Of a stretch of 64,000 nucleotides of DNA, positions 36,860 to 46,800 are shown piece by piece. Source of the DNA: Saccharomyces mikatae IFO 1815 (taxonomy: Eukaryota > Ascomycota > Saccharomycetes > Saccharomycetales > Saccharomycetaceae). Each line of letters opens with the position of its first letter. The first letter of the stretch is position 1. The notes below the pieces were generated by a model. The model was not told the origin of the DNA and ran no database searches. It was given only the letters and a program-made list of their open reading frames with translations. The stretch covers positions 372,001 to 436,000 of the forward strand of contig NC_079268.1 of the NCBI RefSeq assembly GCF_947241705.1. The letters are read 5' to 3'. Position numbers and translations under genes: made by a program.

Positions 36860-38314
36860 ATGAATGCGGAACATCACCTACAACATCAGCAGCAGCAGCA
36901 GCAGCAATTGCAGCTGCAACAGCAACGACATCAGCATCAGCATCAGCATCAGCATCAGCATCAGCATCAACAACAACAACAGCAACAGCATCAGCAGCAC
37001 GCGATTCTGCAGAACGTACCGAACACTACTAATGTTGGCAATGAACCGCAGGCGTCGCAACCTTTCAACCCTACCAGTACATCTTCCAATAAGGACGATG
37101 TTACGGTAAATTCTGGCGCAAGAGAGCTGCCCATGCCTTTACATCAGCAGCAGTATATATATCCTTATTATCAGTATACTGGTAATGCCAGTGGCAACAA
37201 TAATGCCGCGGCTGGTAATAACACATCCGCGTCTCCGATCGTGCATAACAACAGCAACAACAGCAACAACAGTAATATCGCTGCTGCTCCTGATTACACC
37301 GCGGTAAACAGTAATACTAGCAACAACAGCAATAATAACAATAATATTCACACCAACCAATTTGCTGCAGCCGCCAACATAAATACAAGCGCTGCAGCGG
37401 CTGCTTACTATACATTTCCCACTGCAAACATGCCTATACCGCAACAGGATCAGCAATATATGTTCAATCCTGCCTCTTACATCGGCCACTACTACTCAGC
37501 TGTCAACAACAGTAACAACGGTAATAATGCTGCTAACAATAGTGGGAGCAACCCCCCTCATCCGGCCCCACCTCCACCTCCACCGCATCACCATCACCAC
37601 CATCGCAGCAACCCGCACAACAACCTCAACAATGGTACTGTAAATAGTAATAATGCCCCTCAACATCACCCTACCATAATAACGGACCAATTCCAGTTTC
37701 AGCTCCAACAGAACCATCCTTCAAACCTGAACCTCAACATCAACCCAGCTCAACCGCTGCATCTGCCTCCTGGTTGGAAAATCAACACTATGCCGCAGCC
37801 GCATCCCGCAACAACTCCCAACCACCCACCTGCACCGGTTCCTCCTTCAAACTCTGTGGCTCTCAACTCAGTAACCGCTCCATCATCTGACCATAAGTAT
37901 ATCCATCAATGCCAATTTTGTGAAAAATCCTTCAAAAGAAAGTCATGGTTGAAGAGGCACTTGCTGTCTCATTCTCAACAAAGACACTTTTTGTGTCCTT
38001 GGTGTTTGAGCAGGCAAAAGAGAAAGGATAATCTTCTGCAACATATGAAACTCAAGCATACAAACTATCTATTAGACGAACTCAAGAAAAACAACATCAT
38101 TTTTAATTACAATAACTCTTCCATCAATAGTAACAATAGCAATAATAACAATAGCGCGAGCGGCAGTGGTGGTGGCAGTGCGGCGGCAGCTCCCGAAAAT
38201 GAAGACGGAAACAGCTACGATCCAAACATCAAGACTTTAATTAATGATGGCGTACTGAACAAGGACGACGTAAAGCGTGTTTTAAACAACCTTATTGTTA
38301 GCCACAACAAATAG
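36860..38314 (+). CDS. MOT3: Mot3, C2H2 zinc-finger transcription factor with prion-like domain
   Basis: Mot3 represses or activates hypoxic (DAN/TIR, with Rox1), ergosterol and cell-wall genes. In S. cerevisiae it can form the [MOT3+] prion. The 484 residues begin with a Gln/His-rich tract (about 5-48) made of CAG and CATCAG repeats. Long Asn-rich runs follow, typical of prion-forming domains, then a Pro run and a His run near residues 235-250. Two C2H2 zinc fingers lie at about 347-400 (CQFCEKSFKRKSWLKRHLLSH and CPWCLSRQKRKDNLLQHMKLKH) with all Cys and His ligands present. A second Asn/Ser/Gly-rich stretch follows. Confidence 0.96.
   Translation: MNAEHHLQHQQQQQQQLQLQQQRHQHQHQHQHQHQHQQQQQQQHQQHAILQNVPNTTNVGNEPQASQPFNPTSTSSNKDDVTVNSGARELPMPLHQQQYIYPYYQYTGNASGNNNAAAGNNTSASPIVHNNSNNSNNSNIAAAPDYTAVNSNTSNNSNNNNNIHTNQFAAAANINTSAAAAAYYTFPTANMPIPQQDQQYMFNPASYIGHYYSAVNNSNNGNNAANNSGSNPPHPAPPPPPPHHHHHHRSNPHNNLNNGTVNSNNAPQHHPTIITDQFQFQLQQNHPSNLNLNINPAQPLHLPPGWKINTMPQPHPATTPNHPPAPVPPSNSVALNSVTAPSSDHKYIHQCQFCEKSFKRKSWLKRHLLSHSQQRHFLCPWCLSRQKRKDNLLQHMKLKHTNYLLDELKKNNIIFNYNNSSINSNNSNNNNSASGSGGGSAAAAPENEDGNSYDPNIKTLINDGVLNKDDVKRVLNNLIVSHNK
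36926..36968 (+). repeat. CATCAG hexanucleotide repeat in MOT3
   Basis: About seven CATCAG units encode alternating His-Gln. They are flanked by pure CAG and CAA runs encoding polyglutamine. The tract is in frame and probably length-variable between strains. Confidence 0.9.
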
Positions 38315-38402
38315 ATAGACTTTATAGACACACAAATATCTTTTGCCGCTCACTTAACTATCGAATAATAATAGTAATCACAGATCTAGAATGTAATCAC
38401 AC

Positions 38403-38426
38403 ATATATATATATATTATATATTAT
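38403..38426. repeat. AT-rich dinucleotide tract between MOT3 and TVP18
   Basis: (AT)n followed by TATATTATATATTATT, in the short space between two convergent genes. It probably contributes to their terminators. Confidence 0.7.
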
Positions 38427-38451
38427 TTACGTGTATTCTAGCATAGGTCCC

Positions 38452-38955
38452 TCACAACATCTCTCTAACGACAGCCTCATGGGGAAAGTCATCGTCTGTG
38501 GGATTCTTGATGATATTTGTATTCTGAAACTCTTGATGTTTGGTATATGCGACCGCATAGCTAATTGACGATATTGTTAACCCAACAGCAACCACGATCA
38601 GACTTGTGGCCATCACTGCAATCGAAATGTATTGGATGATTGCCATTGCCAGGTAAAAAATACACCTCCACCCGTTTGTTTCAAATTTTTTAATGAACTC
38701 AATGAAATTATCGCTAAGGGGACAGATCTTTAACAAAAATGGTATCTCAATGAATAGAATTATCAAGCCCTGGATTATGCTAATAATGCCAAACGCTATC
38801 ACACCACTAACATGGAATAGATTCGCTATCCCGAGTGCAATACACAAAATTATGTTGATATATCCAAACCATCTACCATATACGCTAAAGTTGAAACTTT
38901 TTAAATCCTTTACCATACCGCCCACATTGATGAACTGCCCTAAACTTAAAGCCAT
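38452..38955 (-). CDS. TVP18: Tvp18, Golgi membrane protein
   Basis: Tvp18 is a small integral membrane protein of late Golgi (Tlg2-containing) vesicles, interacting with Yip family proteins; its function is not well defined. From the ATG at 38955 (MALSLGQFINVGGMVKDLKS) the protein is 167 residues, as in S. cerevisiae, and almost identical to it. The frame is open for 19 more codons upstream to another ATG, which I do not favour. Four hydrophobic segments are visible (about residues 27-47, 50-72, 92-112 and 118-140). The C-terminal tail is conserved (NPTDDDFPHEAVVREML). Confidence 0.94.
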   Translation of the reverse strand: MALSLGQFINVGGMVKDLKSFNFSVYGRWFGYINIILCIALGIANLFHVSGVIAFGIISIIQGLIILFIEIPFLLKICPLSDNFIEFIKKFETNGWRCIFYLAMAIIQYISIAVMATSLIVVAVGLTISSISYAVAYTKHQEFQNTNIIKNPTDDDFPHEAVVREML

Positions 38956-39255
38956 TATTCCGAAACTAGTATGTATTATTGCAACTCCTGTTAATGTTAC
39001 TGCGCTGACCACCTACTATCCACTTTATCAACGGGTAAAGAGAGGATATTTTCTTTAATGGCGTAGCACCTTTTTTTCTTTTTTCTTTGGTCTTTTTACG
39101 AGCCACAGATTTTTTTCCTTTACCCTGCTATGTGAAGCTGTATATTTTTTGTTGTTTTTTTGTGAAACAACATACCAAGAAAGGGATTCACATCCAATCT
39201 ACGATAAACAGGTAAATAGATAAACAAAGAAGCCAATCACTTACAAAACGTACAA

Positions 39256-39807
39256 ATGAACAGTTACAGTCTATTAACCAGACCTTTCCATCAATCATCC
39301 AAACCACTTTTCAACCTAGCCAGTACCTTGCTGAAGGCTTCTAAAAGAACTCAACTGAGAAATGAAATGATAAAACAGGGTCCTAAAAGGCCCACTTCTG
39401 CTTATTTCTTATTCTTACAGGAGCACAGAAGTCAATTTGTCAAGGAAAATCCGACCTTGCGTCCTGCTGAAATTAGTAAGATTGCTGGTGAAAAGTGGCA
39501 AAATTTGGAAGCTGGCTTGAAGGATAAATACATTTCTCAAAGACAGAAGTTGTATGCCGAATACCAAAAGGCCAAGAAGGCGTTCGAAGAAAAGCTGCCA
39601 CCAAAGAAACCAGCTGGTCCTTTCATCAAGTATGCCAATGAAGTTCGTTCGCAAGTACTGGCACAACATCCTGAAATGTCTCAAATAGATCTAATGAAAA
39701 CTATCGGAGATAAATGGCAATCCTTGGATCAAAGTACCAAGAGCAAATATGCACAAGAGTATAAAAAAGCTATCCAGGAATATAACGCCAACTTTCCTCT
39801 CAACTGA
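39256..39807 (+). CDS. ABF2: Abf2, mitochondrial DNA packaging HMG protein
   Basis: Abf2 (TFAM homologue) coats and bends mtDNA and is needed for nucleoid maintenance on fermentable carbon. The 183 residues equal S. cerevisiae. A basic presequence (about 1-26; MNSYSLLTRPFHQSSKPLFN) precedes two HMG boxes. Box 1 is at about 40-110 (PKRPTSAYFLFLQEHRSQF) and box 2 at about 115-183 (KKPAGPFIKYANEVRSQVLA). There is no acidic tail, as expected for Abf2. It converges with IRC21. Confidence 0.97.
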   Translation: MNSYSLLTRPFHQSSKPLFNLASTLLKASKRTQLRNEMIKQGPKRPTSAYFLFLQEHRSQFVKENPTLRPAEISKIAGEKWQNLEAGLKDKYISQRQKLYAEYQKAKKAFEEKLPPKKPAGPFIKYANEVRSQVLAQHPEMSQIDLMKTIGDKWQSLDQSTKSKYAQEYKKAIQEYNANFPLN

Positions 39808-39852
39808 GTCGCACCCCTCGCACAATGTTTTATGCCTTTATTCTTTCCGTTT

Positions 39853-39889
39853 CAAACAAACAAACAAACAAATAAATAAATAAATAAAT
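39853..39889 (+). repeat. Tetranucleotide repeat (CAAA)n(TAAA)n downstream of ABF2
   Basis: Four to five CAAA units pass into about four TAAA units in the ABF2 3' region. A simple sequence repeat, probably variable. Confidence 0.85.
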
Positions 39890-39960
39890 CAAAACTAATC
39901 AAGCAAGTAAGTAGAGTTTTATATCCTATGTAAGTCTTAAACTTTTCACCTTTGGTGATC

Positions 39961-40566
39961 TTATTCGCATACAATACCTATGAAACAAACCTGTAGTAAT
40001 TTTTCATAGTTTACCCACTGATGATACCTATTAAAATATGTAATCAAATCATCGCTATTACGATGTCTCAATAAGATATCCGTGCCACCTGGGTGAAACT
40101 TTAAGTAACTAGAAATGTCGTACACCTTATTGTTTATAACACACCATAACTCATCTTCATCTTTGCAATGCTTCTTTACGATTGCTCTATTTATTCTTAA
40201 AGGTGGCATTATTTTATAAAGGGGAATCTTTTGAACGAGTAACTGGTTTCTCAACTGGGTAGGTGAAAACTTACAATTATCTCTTTGAAATGCTGGATCA
40301 TCCAGTAAATCCTGGATGAGCTGCAACGAAACGAACTTTGTATAATAATTTTCTGGATTAGAAGTTAAAGAGTGCCAGTCCAGAGCGCTGTGTCCTGGAT
40401 CTAGTCTTATTTTAGTTCTTACAAGAGGCTTTCTTGTTGATCTCGAAACGGGCATATGCAGAGGTGATGATGTGGTAGGATGGGTAACGTTTAGGCGTTG
40501 GGGCGTAATGAATCTAACATTCGGTTTCGAGTCTGAAACATCTCTGTTCATGCCGCCAGTATTCAT
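39961..40566 (-). CDS. IRC21: Irc21, cytochrome b5-like protein
   Basis: Irc21 is a cytochrome b5 domain protein of uncertain role; S. cerevisiae mutants show increased recombination foci. The 201 residues have a diverged N-terminal half. The cytochrome b5 fold occupies about 125-201, with the heme-ligand motif FHPGGTD (about 154-160) and a second candidate His in RYHQWVNYEKLL. There is no transmembrane anchor. The start at 40566 (MNTGGMNRD) is the first ATG; the next Met is five codons later. Confidence 0.92.
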   Translation of the reverse strand: MNTGGMNRDVSDSKPNVRFITPQRLNVTHPTTSSPLHMPVSRSTRKPLVRTKIRLDPGHSALDWHSLTSNPENYYTKFVSLQLIQDLLDDPAFQRDNCKFSPTQLRNQLLVQKIPLYKIMPPLRINRAIVKKHCKDEDELWCVINNKVYDISSYLKFHPGGTDILLRHRNSDDLITYFNRYHQWVNYEKLLQVCFIGIVCE

Positions 40567-40731
40567 AGATGCAGTGCTAACCGGGGATTTATCAACGTAT
40601 TATTATTATTATACCTACCCCTCTTTCTTTTACTATATATGAGACATCTACCTTCAGCTCTAGCTCTTTAAGGCATATAATTGAACTAAATGTAATATTA
40701 TACGAAAGTAAAGACTATACGTGTATATAAA

Positions 40732-41169
40732 CTAATCAAAGAAGTCATCATCTTCTTCTTCGTCATCATTCTTGGCGTTTTGCTTGTCAAATGAATTTAG
40801 GTCTTCGCTGAAGTCTTTCCGTTCGAAGATAATCTTATTGTTACTTTGCGAATTTTGTTGCTTGGCGATACCATTCAAGATCGAAACAATTTCACCTTCT
40901 GTAATTTTATGCGTGACATTGTTTGTAGCAATCAATTTCTTTAAATATGTCTCTACTGCTTGGGCTCTATCCCTTCGAACCAATGCCACTCGAGACAACC
41001 TTTCTAAAGCTTGTGGCTCCAAGAAATTTGCAATAGCTGCACCAACTGGAGCAGAATTGTCGCCTCCACCGCTATTAGTACCGCTATTCCTATCGCTGTT
41101 GGCGCCGCCGCTGTTGCTTTTTAACTGAGCCAACCTGGCTTCTCTAATAGCTTGTAACTCAGAATCCAT
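40732..41169 (-). CDS. SDD2: PDCD5 family protein (YMR074C orthologue)
   Basis: This is the orthologue of S. cerevisiae YMR074C, a DNA-binding PDCD5/TFAR19 family protein named SDD2. The 145 residues from the ATG at 41169 (MDSELQAIREARLAQLK) equal the S. cerevisiae length. Ten more in-frame codons to an upstream ATG at 41199 are less likely to be used. The core helical bundle is at about 50-110 (LEPQALERLSRVALVRRDRA, EGEIVSILNGIAKQQ). An Asn/Gly-rich linker precedes it and an acidic tail (DDEEEDDDFFD) ends it. The cellular role is uncertain. Confidence 0.93.
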   Translation of the reverse strand: MDSELQAIREARLAQLKSNSGGANSDRNSGTNSGGGDNSAPVGAAIANFLEPQALERLSRVALVRRDRAQAVETYLKKLIATNNVTHKITEGEIVSILNGIAKQQNSQSNNKIIFERKDFSEDLNSFDKQNAKNDDEEEDDDFFD

Positions 41170-41685
41170 ATTAAACACACGCCTGCTCCGGGATGACAAG
41201 TCAACTAAGAAAGATATTTATTAATTGGCTTGCTTCGCAGCTCTTCCTCTAATACCCAGGCAATTCAAAATATTTCGCTTACCCAGCGCAATATTTTCTC
41301 ATCTGTTTCTCATCTGTTTTTCGTACGAATTTGTTTCCCGTTTGTAGTTAGGATTTCACCTGCTCACCATAATAGGCATTTTTCTTCATGTAAGAAATTA
41401 TATTATTGCTCTCTCTGTTGCACGGTTGTGTCTTTGCTTTGATACCTTACTATAGTATATATAAAAACATATATATATCTTGCCAGCTCAGAAGTGCTAA
41501 TTTTAAGAACTCCGCTGCAAGATCTGCTCCATATCCTTCGCAAAGAACGACGACATATTCACTACGCGTTTGGACATTTACAACAAGCTCAATAGGAAGA
41601 AATAATAATACCTAGCATATAAACGGGAAAATCACCATAAAAAAGAGAAGAAAACACTCTCGTTATCACCACTTCTACTAATACG
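41170..41685. other. SDD2/RCO1 divergent intergenic region
   Basis: 516 bp that hold both promoters. Open frames here are short and of low quality. I see no RNA gene or repeat. Confidence 0.5.
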
Positions 41686-43719
41686 ATGGATACCAAGAAG
41701 AAGGATACTAGTAAGTCGCCCTCACATTCCAACAGCTCTTCTCCTTCATCATCTTCCCTGTCTTCATCTTCCTCTAAAGAGAAAAAACGACCTAAGAGGC
41801 TTTCCTCTCAGAATGTGAATTACGATTTGAAGAAAAGAAAAATCATTACCTCTGAAGACATAGAGAAAACGTTCAAGAACGAGCACAACAACCTTCCACT
41901 TGAAGGTGATATTATGGAAGAAGAACCTAAGAAACTTCTAGAAAAAGATTCTAAAGGTAACATCATCAAACTCAATGAACCATCCACCATTTCAGGAGAC
42001 TCCAAGACATCTGTCACTGGACTACCGTTGAATAAAGGCCCTTCTGAAAAAATTAAGCGTGAATCTCTTTGGAATTATAGGAAAAACTTGGGAGGCCAAT
42101 CAAACAATGCGGAAATAACGCTGGTTCCTAGTGAAAAATTCACTCAGGTATCTAAAAACTTTCAGGATTTGAACAGAGGTGATTTAAGAACGTTCTTAAC
42201 TGAGAATATGACTAAAGAGAGCAATATAAGATCAACCAGGGGTTGGAACAGCGACATAATAAACAGGAATATTAATCATGAACCCGAGGCTGGCCATGAT
42301 AATAAAAAACTGTTGAACGTTAGAACCAAAGTAATACTTTCAACAAATCCTACTTATGATTCAAAGAGTAAATTATTTGGTCAAAATTCTATCAAATCAA
42401 CATCGAATCCAAGTGAGAAGATTTTCAAGGACAAAAACAACTCAACCATACACTTTGAGAATGAAGATTTTTGTTCGGCCTGTCATCAATCAGGTTCTTT
42501 TTTGTGTTGTGATACTTGCCCCAAATCCTTTCATTTTCTTTGTTTAGACCCACCCATCGACCCAAATCATCTACCTAAAGGCGATTGGCATTGTAACGAA
42601 TGTACGTTCAAAACCCTCATAAATAGTTCATTGATGAATTTAAGAAAAAACGAATCCAATTTTATCAAACAGAATAATAACGTCAAAATCTTTGCCAAAT
42701 TACTTTTTAAAATAGATTCATCTAACCCAAGGCAATTCCAGTTACCAGATTACATTAAGGAGACCTTTCCCGCTGTAAAAACAGGTTCTAGAGGACAATA
42801 CTCTGACGAGAATGATAAAATTCCATTAACTGATAGACAATTGTTTAATACTTCCTATGGCCAAAGCATAACAAAATTAGACTCTTACAACCCAGATACA
42901 CACATAGATGCAAGTTCGGGTAATTTTTTAATCTGTTACAAATGTAATGAAACAAGGTTCGGTTCATGGTCTCATCCAGAAAATTCAAGATTAATAATGA
43001 CCTGCGATTATTGCCAGACCCCATGGCATTTGGATTGTATACCGAGAGCGTCTTTCAAAAATCTGGGTTCGAAATGGAAATGTCCTTTACATTCTCCAAC
43101 TAAAGTTTACAAAAAGCCACACCATTGTCGAGAAGACAATATTTGGAGAGAACAACGGTTGGTAAATAAGAAACATCAAGTTTATTATGAACCCTTACAA
43201 AAAATAGGCTACCAGAATAACGGAAGCATTCAAATTATACCAACTGTTAATGATATTGATAGCAATTTTAATCAGGATTTCAAAATTACCCAAATAGACG
43301 AAAACTCTGTTAAGTATGACTTTTTTGATAAAATTTACAAATCAAAAATGGTCCAAAAAAGAAAGCTTTTTCAATTTCAAGAAAGTTTAATTGATAAACT
43401 AATATCAAATGCATCTCAAAATGGCACTAACGAAGATAACATGATTAAAGATATTGCCTCATTAGTATATTTCCAAGTAAGTAACTGCGATAAGGGTGGT
43501 GACAAAAAAACAGGCTCCGAAAAGAATAATTTGAAAAAATTATGGGACTTAAAAGAGCTGTCCAACCTTGTCGTCCCAAATGAACTAAATTCTATACAAT
43601 TCGATAACTTTTCCAGTGATGAAGTTAAAACTCTGTTATGTTTGAGAAAAATTATTGAGTCCAAACCAAAGGACGAACTGTTAAAATTCTTAAATTTGAA
43701 GAATCCTGAGAATACATGA
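41686..43719 (+). CDS. RCO1: Rco1, PHD subunit of the Rpd3S histone deacetylase
   Basis: Rco1 with Eaf3 directs the Rpd3S complex to H3K36-methylated gene bodies and suppresses cryptic initiation. The 677 residues compare with about 684 in S. cerevisiae. Visible: a Ser-rich and basic N-terminus (SSSKEKKRPKRLSS); a first PHD finger at about 261-307 (FCSACHQSGSFLCCDTCPKS through GDWHCNEC) with all zinc ligands; and a second PHD-like module at about 418-470 (CYKCNETRFGSW through WKCPLH). Between them lies the Sin3-interacting region. The protein is intact. Confidence 0.96.
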   Translation: MDTKKKDTSKSPSHSNSSSPSSSSLSSSSSKEKKRPKRLSSQNVNYDLKKRKIITSEDIEKTFKNEHNNLPLEGDIMEEEPKKLLEKDSKGNIIKLNEPSTISGDSKTSVTGLPLNKGPSEKIKRESLWNYRKNLGGQSNNAEITLVPSEKFTQVSKNFQDLNRGDLRTFLTENMTKESNIRSTRGWNSDIINRNINHEPEAGHDNKKLLNVRTKVILSTNPTYDSKSKLFGQNSIKSTSNPSEKIFKDKNNSTIHFENEDFCSACHQSGSFLCCDTCPKSFHFLCLDPPIDPNHLPKGDWHCNECTFKTLINSSLMNLRKNESNFIKQNNNVKIFAKLLFKIDSSNPRQFQLPDYIKETFPAVKTGSRGQYSDENDKIPLTDRQLFNTSYGQSITKLDSYNPDTHIDASSGNFLICYKCNETRFGSWSHPENSRLIMTCDYCQTPWHLDCIPRASFKNLGSKWKCPLHSPTKVYKKPHHCREDNIWREQRLVNKKHQVYYEPLQKIGYQNNGSIQIIPTVNDIDSNFNQDFKITQIDENSVKYDFFDKIYKSKMVQKRKLFQFQESLIDKLISNASQNGTNEDNMIKDIASLVYFQVSNCDKGGDKKTGSEKNNLKKLWDLKELSNLVVPNELNSIQFDNFSSDEVKTLLCLRKIIESKPKDELLKFLNLKNPENT

Positions 43720-43888
43720 GTAGAAACAACATACATATACAGAAACAAAATGGAAAAAAGGTATTATTCCCTATATACATATATATGCTTATACATAGAT
43801 ATGCCTATCGCATTTCAAAGTGAAAGAACTGCCTTTTCCTTTCTTTTCGTCTACAACATAGCAAGTAACGTTTTTCTCACCTTAAAAA

Positions 43889-46800
43889 TTATATTTCGAT
43901 GTCATCATCTTCATCATCTTTGTAATCAACTTCTTTTCTAACCCTTAGCTTTTTTATAACAACGTTTTCATATACTTTCCTGTTTTCGTTTGTGTTAGGA
44001 GGCAAATAACTATCATCATCGCTACCCAATTCACTTTCTTCATCACTTTTTTCATCCTTGTGTTGTGATTTCCCTTGATGAACTCTCTTCTTTTTCCTTT
44101 GTGATTCATTGTTTTCGTGAGCCAATAACCTTTTTTGCAACCTTTGTCTTTGAGTCTGTGATGTATGAAGAATTCGTCCAATCTTGCCTCTTATATTATT
44201 CTGTATTTTTTCAGTCACACTTTCCGGAAGGTATGTCTTAAAAGATAATTGAGCCTCCTGAACAGTGGCAAAGGGTTTGAACAAATCAGATGGTAGATTT
44301 AATTTACCTGGATATGCTGAATGTTGCCAATTTTTCTTTTCTTTCAAATTTAATAGAATCATTTGTGACAATTCTCCTATAATATACATTCTCTGTCCGT
44401 ATGATTGATACTTCTTTGACACTTCTTCTTTTTGCAGTGCTTCATCCTCATCCACTTCATCTTCAATTAGCTTATCTTGATAGTTTTTTACCCTTTCTGA
44501 TAAATAATAAAGCAAACTCAAGTTTTCTTGGGCGGCAATAGAATCAAAATAAAATAACAAATAGTCAATTGCAGTTGTTAAAGCATTCAGATAAGCGTCA
44601 CCTTCGGAATTTAAACCTTCAACTATATCGGGATGATGAGCGATTGCATGTATCAATCTTGGCAATGCCCGTTCAAAAATTGTTCCTTTCTTGAACGATT
44701 TTAGACCGAACGTAAAATTTATCCATATCTTCGTTGTAGTTTTCAATTCTAGGTCTGGTTCATAAGCGGTAAAGAATACTAAGGGCAGGAACTTGATGGA
44801 AATCAGTTCATTAGCTATATAATCCTTTAATTGCTCTAAGAAAGTTTTTCTTACCGGTAGGGATTCATCTTCAACCAAATTAATCAGTTTAATAATGTCT
44901 GAAGGTTTGATAAAGTTGTTCAAATTAGAGATTCTGGCTAATTTCAAAACTTGGATTCCTGCTACACACCTCAATTTTGTTTGATAGTTACTTGGAGTGG
45001 GATAAAACTCCTTATTAAATTCAGAAATCAACTCACCGCCACTTGCAATTAAATAAAAGAACAATTTCATCGTTTTTTCAGTAAAACTTTCTGCCAATTC
45101 ATCTCGAAGAACATCAGGTGCAATCGACCTTAATTTATTGGTGAACAACTTTAGTGTGAAGACCTTGTTACTTATAGCATTATATTTTGTTTCATTTAAT
45201 AGTGAATCTTCTATCCAGTCAACTTCTTTTTTTGAATCACCAACAACTTGATTTGATAATAGAACTTCTTTAATTAAATATGATATGATATCAGTTGAAT
45301 CATCATTTAAAATATTAGGAAAACTTTTGAAAATTTCCATGAGGACAATAATATGCGATGTAAAAAATTTGTCTCTTTCTAAATTTAAAGGAAGAATCCG
45401 TATCTTTATTTTTTTCAGAGTTTCTTCCCCTTTTGGTGATAAAGCAATAAGTTTTGTGGAGTATTTTCCTATTTCTGGTTTACTTCCAACTGCAAAATCG
45501 TACAATTTGGTGAAGAAAAAGGTATCATCAAAATCGACCTGATCCTTTAAAGTTTTGGAAGCTTTATATAGCGTTTTCAAGGCTTCTTCTAATGACAAGG
45601 TATCATGTTTTTCTGCATCTGGATCATCCATGTCCTTGATGATGGTCTTCAATGTCCTAATCTGATCTTTGAATAAGGTGGGATTAACTTTCGATATATC
45701 ATCTAGAATCCTCTTTTTTAGATCCAATTGTTTTGCGTCGGAGTTATTGGACAGATTCAATAAAACACTGATGTTGGATACATTGTAAATTATAGGCGAA
45801 GCTCTAAAAAGTAAAATTTGGATTGTCCTGGCAATATCACGTGGCATAATGGAAGCACCAGTAGATATATTGTACTTTTTGAACAGCCCTGGTGTTTGTA
45901 ACTTATTGATTAATTCATTGAAACAGTTTTTCAAAGTGAGAAAAGGAATATCATTTGTGATACATGTTTTCAACAAATAGAAAATTCTCTCGTCGTTAAA
46001 CTGTTTTATAGTTTCAAGAGCATCTATTGCCTTTGTAGAATCAGAAAGACCGGAAGCTATCCATTGTAGGGTTTGATTGTACTTGCTTATTATTAAAGGA
46101 CCTTGAGACGAGTTTATACTCTCTTGATTGTTTAAATACTTACTAAACTCGATATATTTGGACATGGCAAATGATATTTTGATTTGCCTTGCATTAAACG
46201 CGAAAAATGAGGTGAAGGCCTTTTTATCAAAACATGATAAAACTGTTAGCAGTCTGTGAACTCTTTTATCGTTATCTGATTCAAACGGTAATAGGAATTC
46301 AAAGATCACATTGTCCACTTGTTCATTAATGTTTAAATCGTTAATATAATAGAGATTGTACAAGGTTGTTGGTATAGTATCTATGATTTCCCAAATTTCT
46401 TTATTTTGGTAAGTTCTCTCTACTTCGTTCAATGAATTTGAGTAAAACTTAGCCATAGTGTTAATACAGAGTTCCCTAACCTCCTTATGTTTTTCTCGCG
46501 CCAAATGTAGCAATGATGTATAAATGGATTTATTGGTGATATTTTTCCACATTTCACGGGTGGGAACCTTATTGAAGATCATAACGGAAGCTCTGCGTAC
46601 ACGAGGATCGGAATCAATGAATGTTTTTGCAAGTGCTTGATTTAGTTCTCTGGATATATCATCTCTTGTAGTTATAATCTTAGGTATTGATTCTGTCCAT
46701 TGAACTCTAACGTCAGGACTAATGTCAGCAATTTTAGAAATCCATGTCTTGAAGGTATCGGAATGCGTGGAAACAAAGTTCAAATCTGAATACGAGGTAA

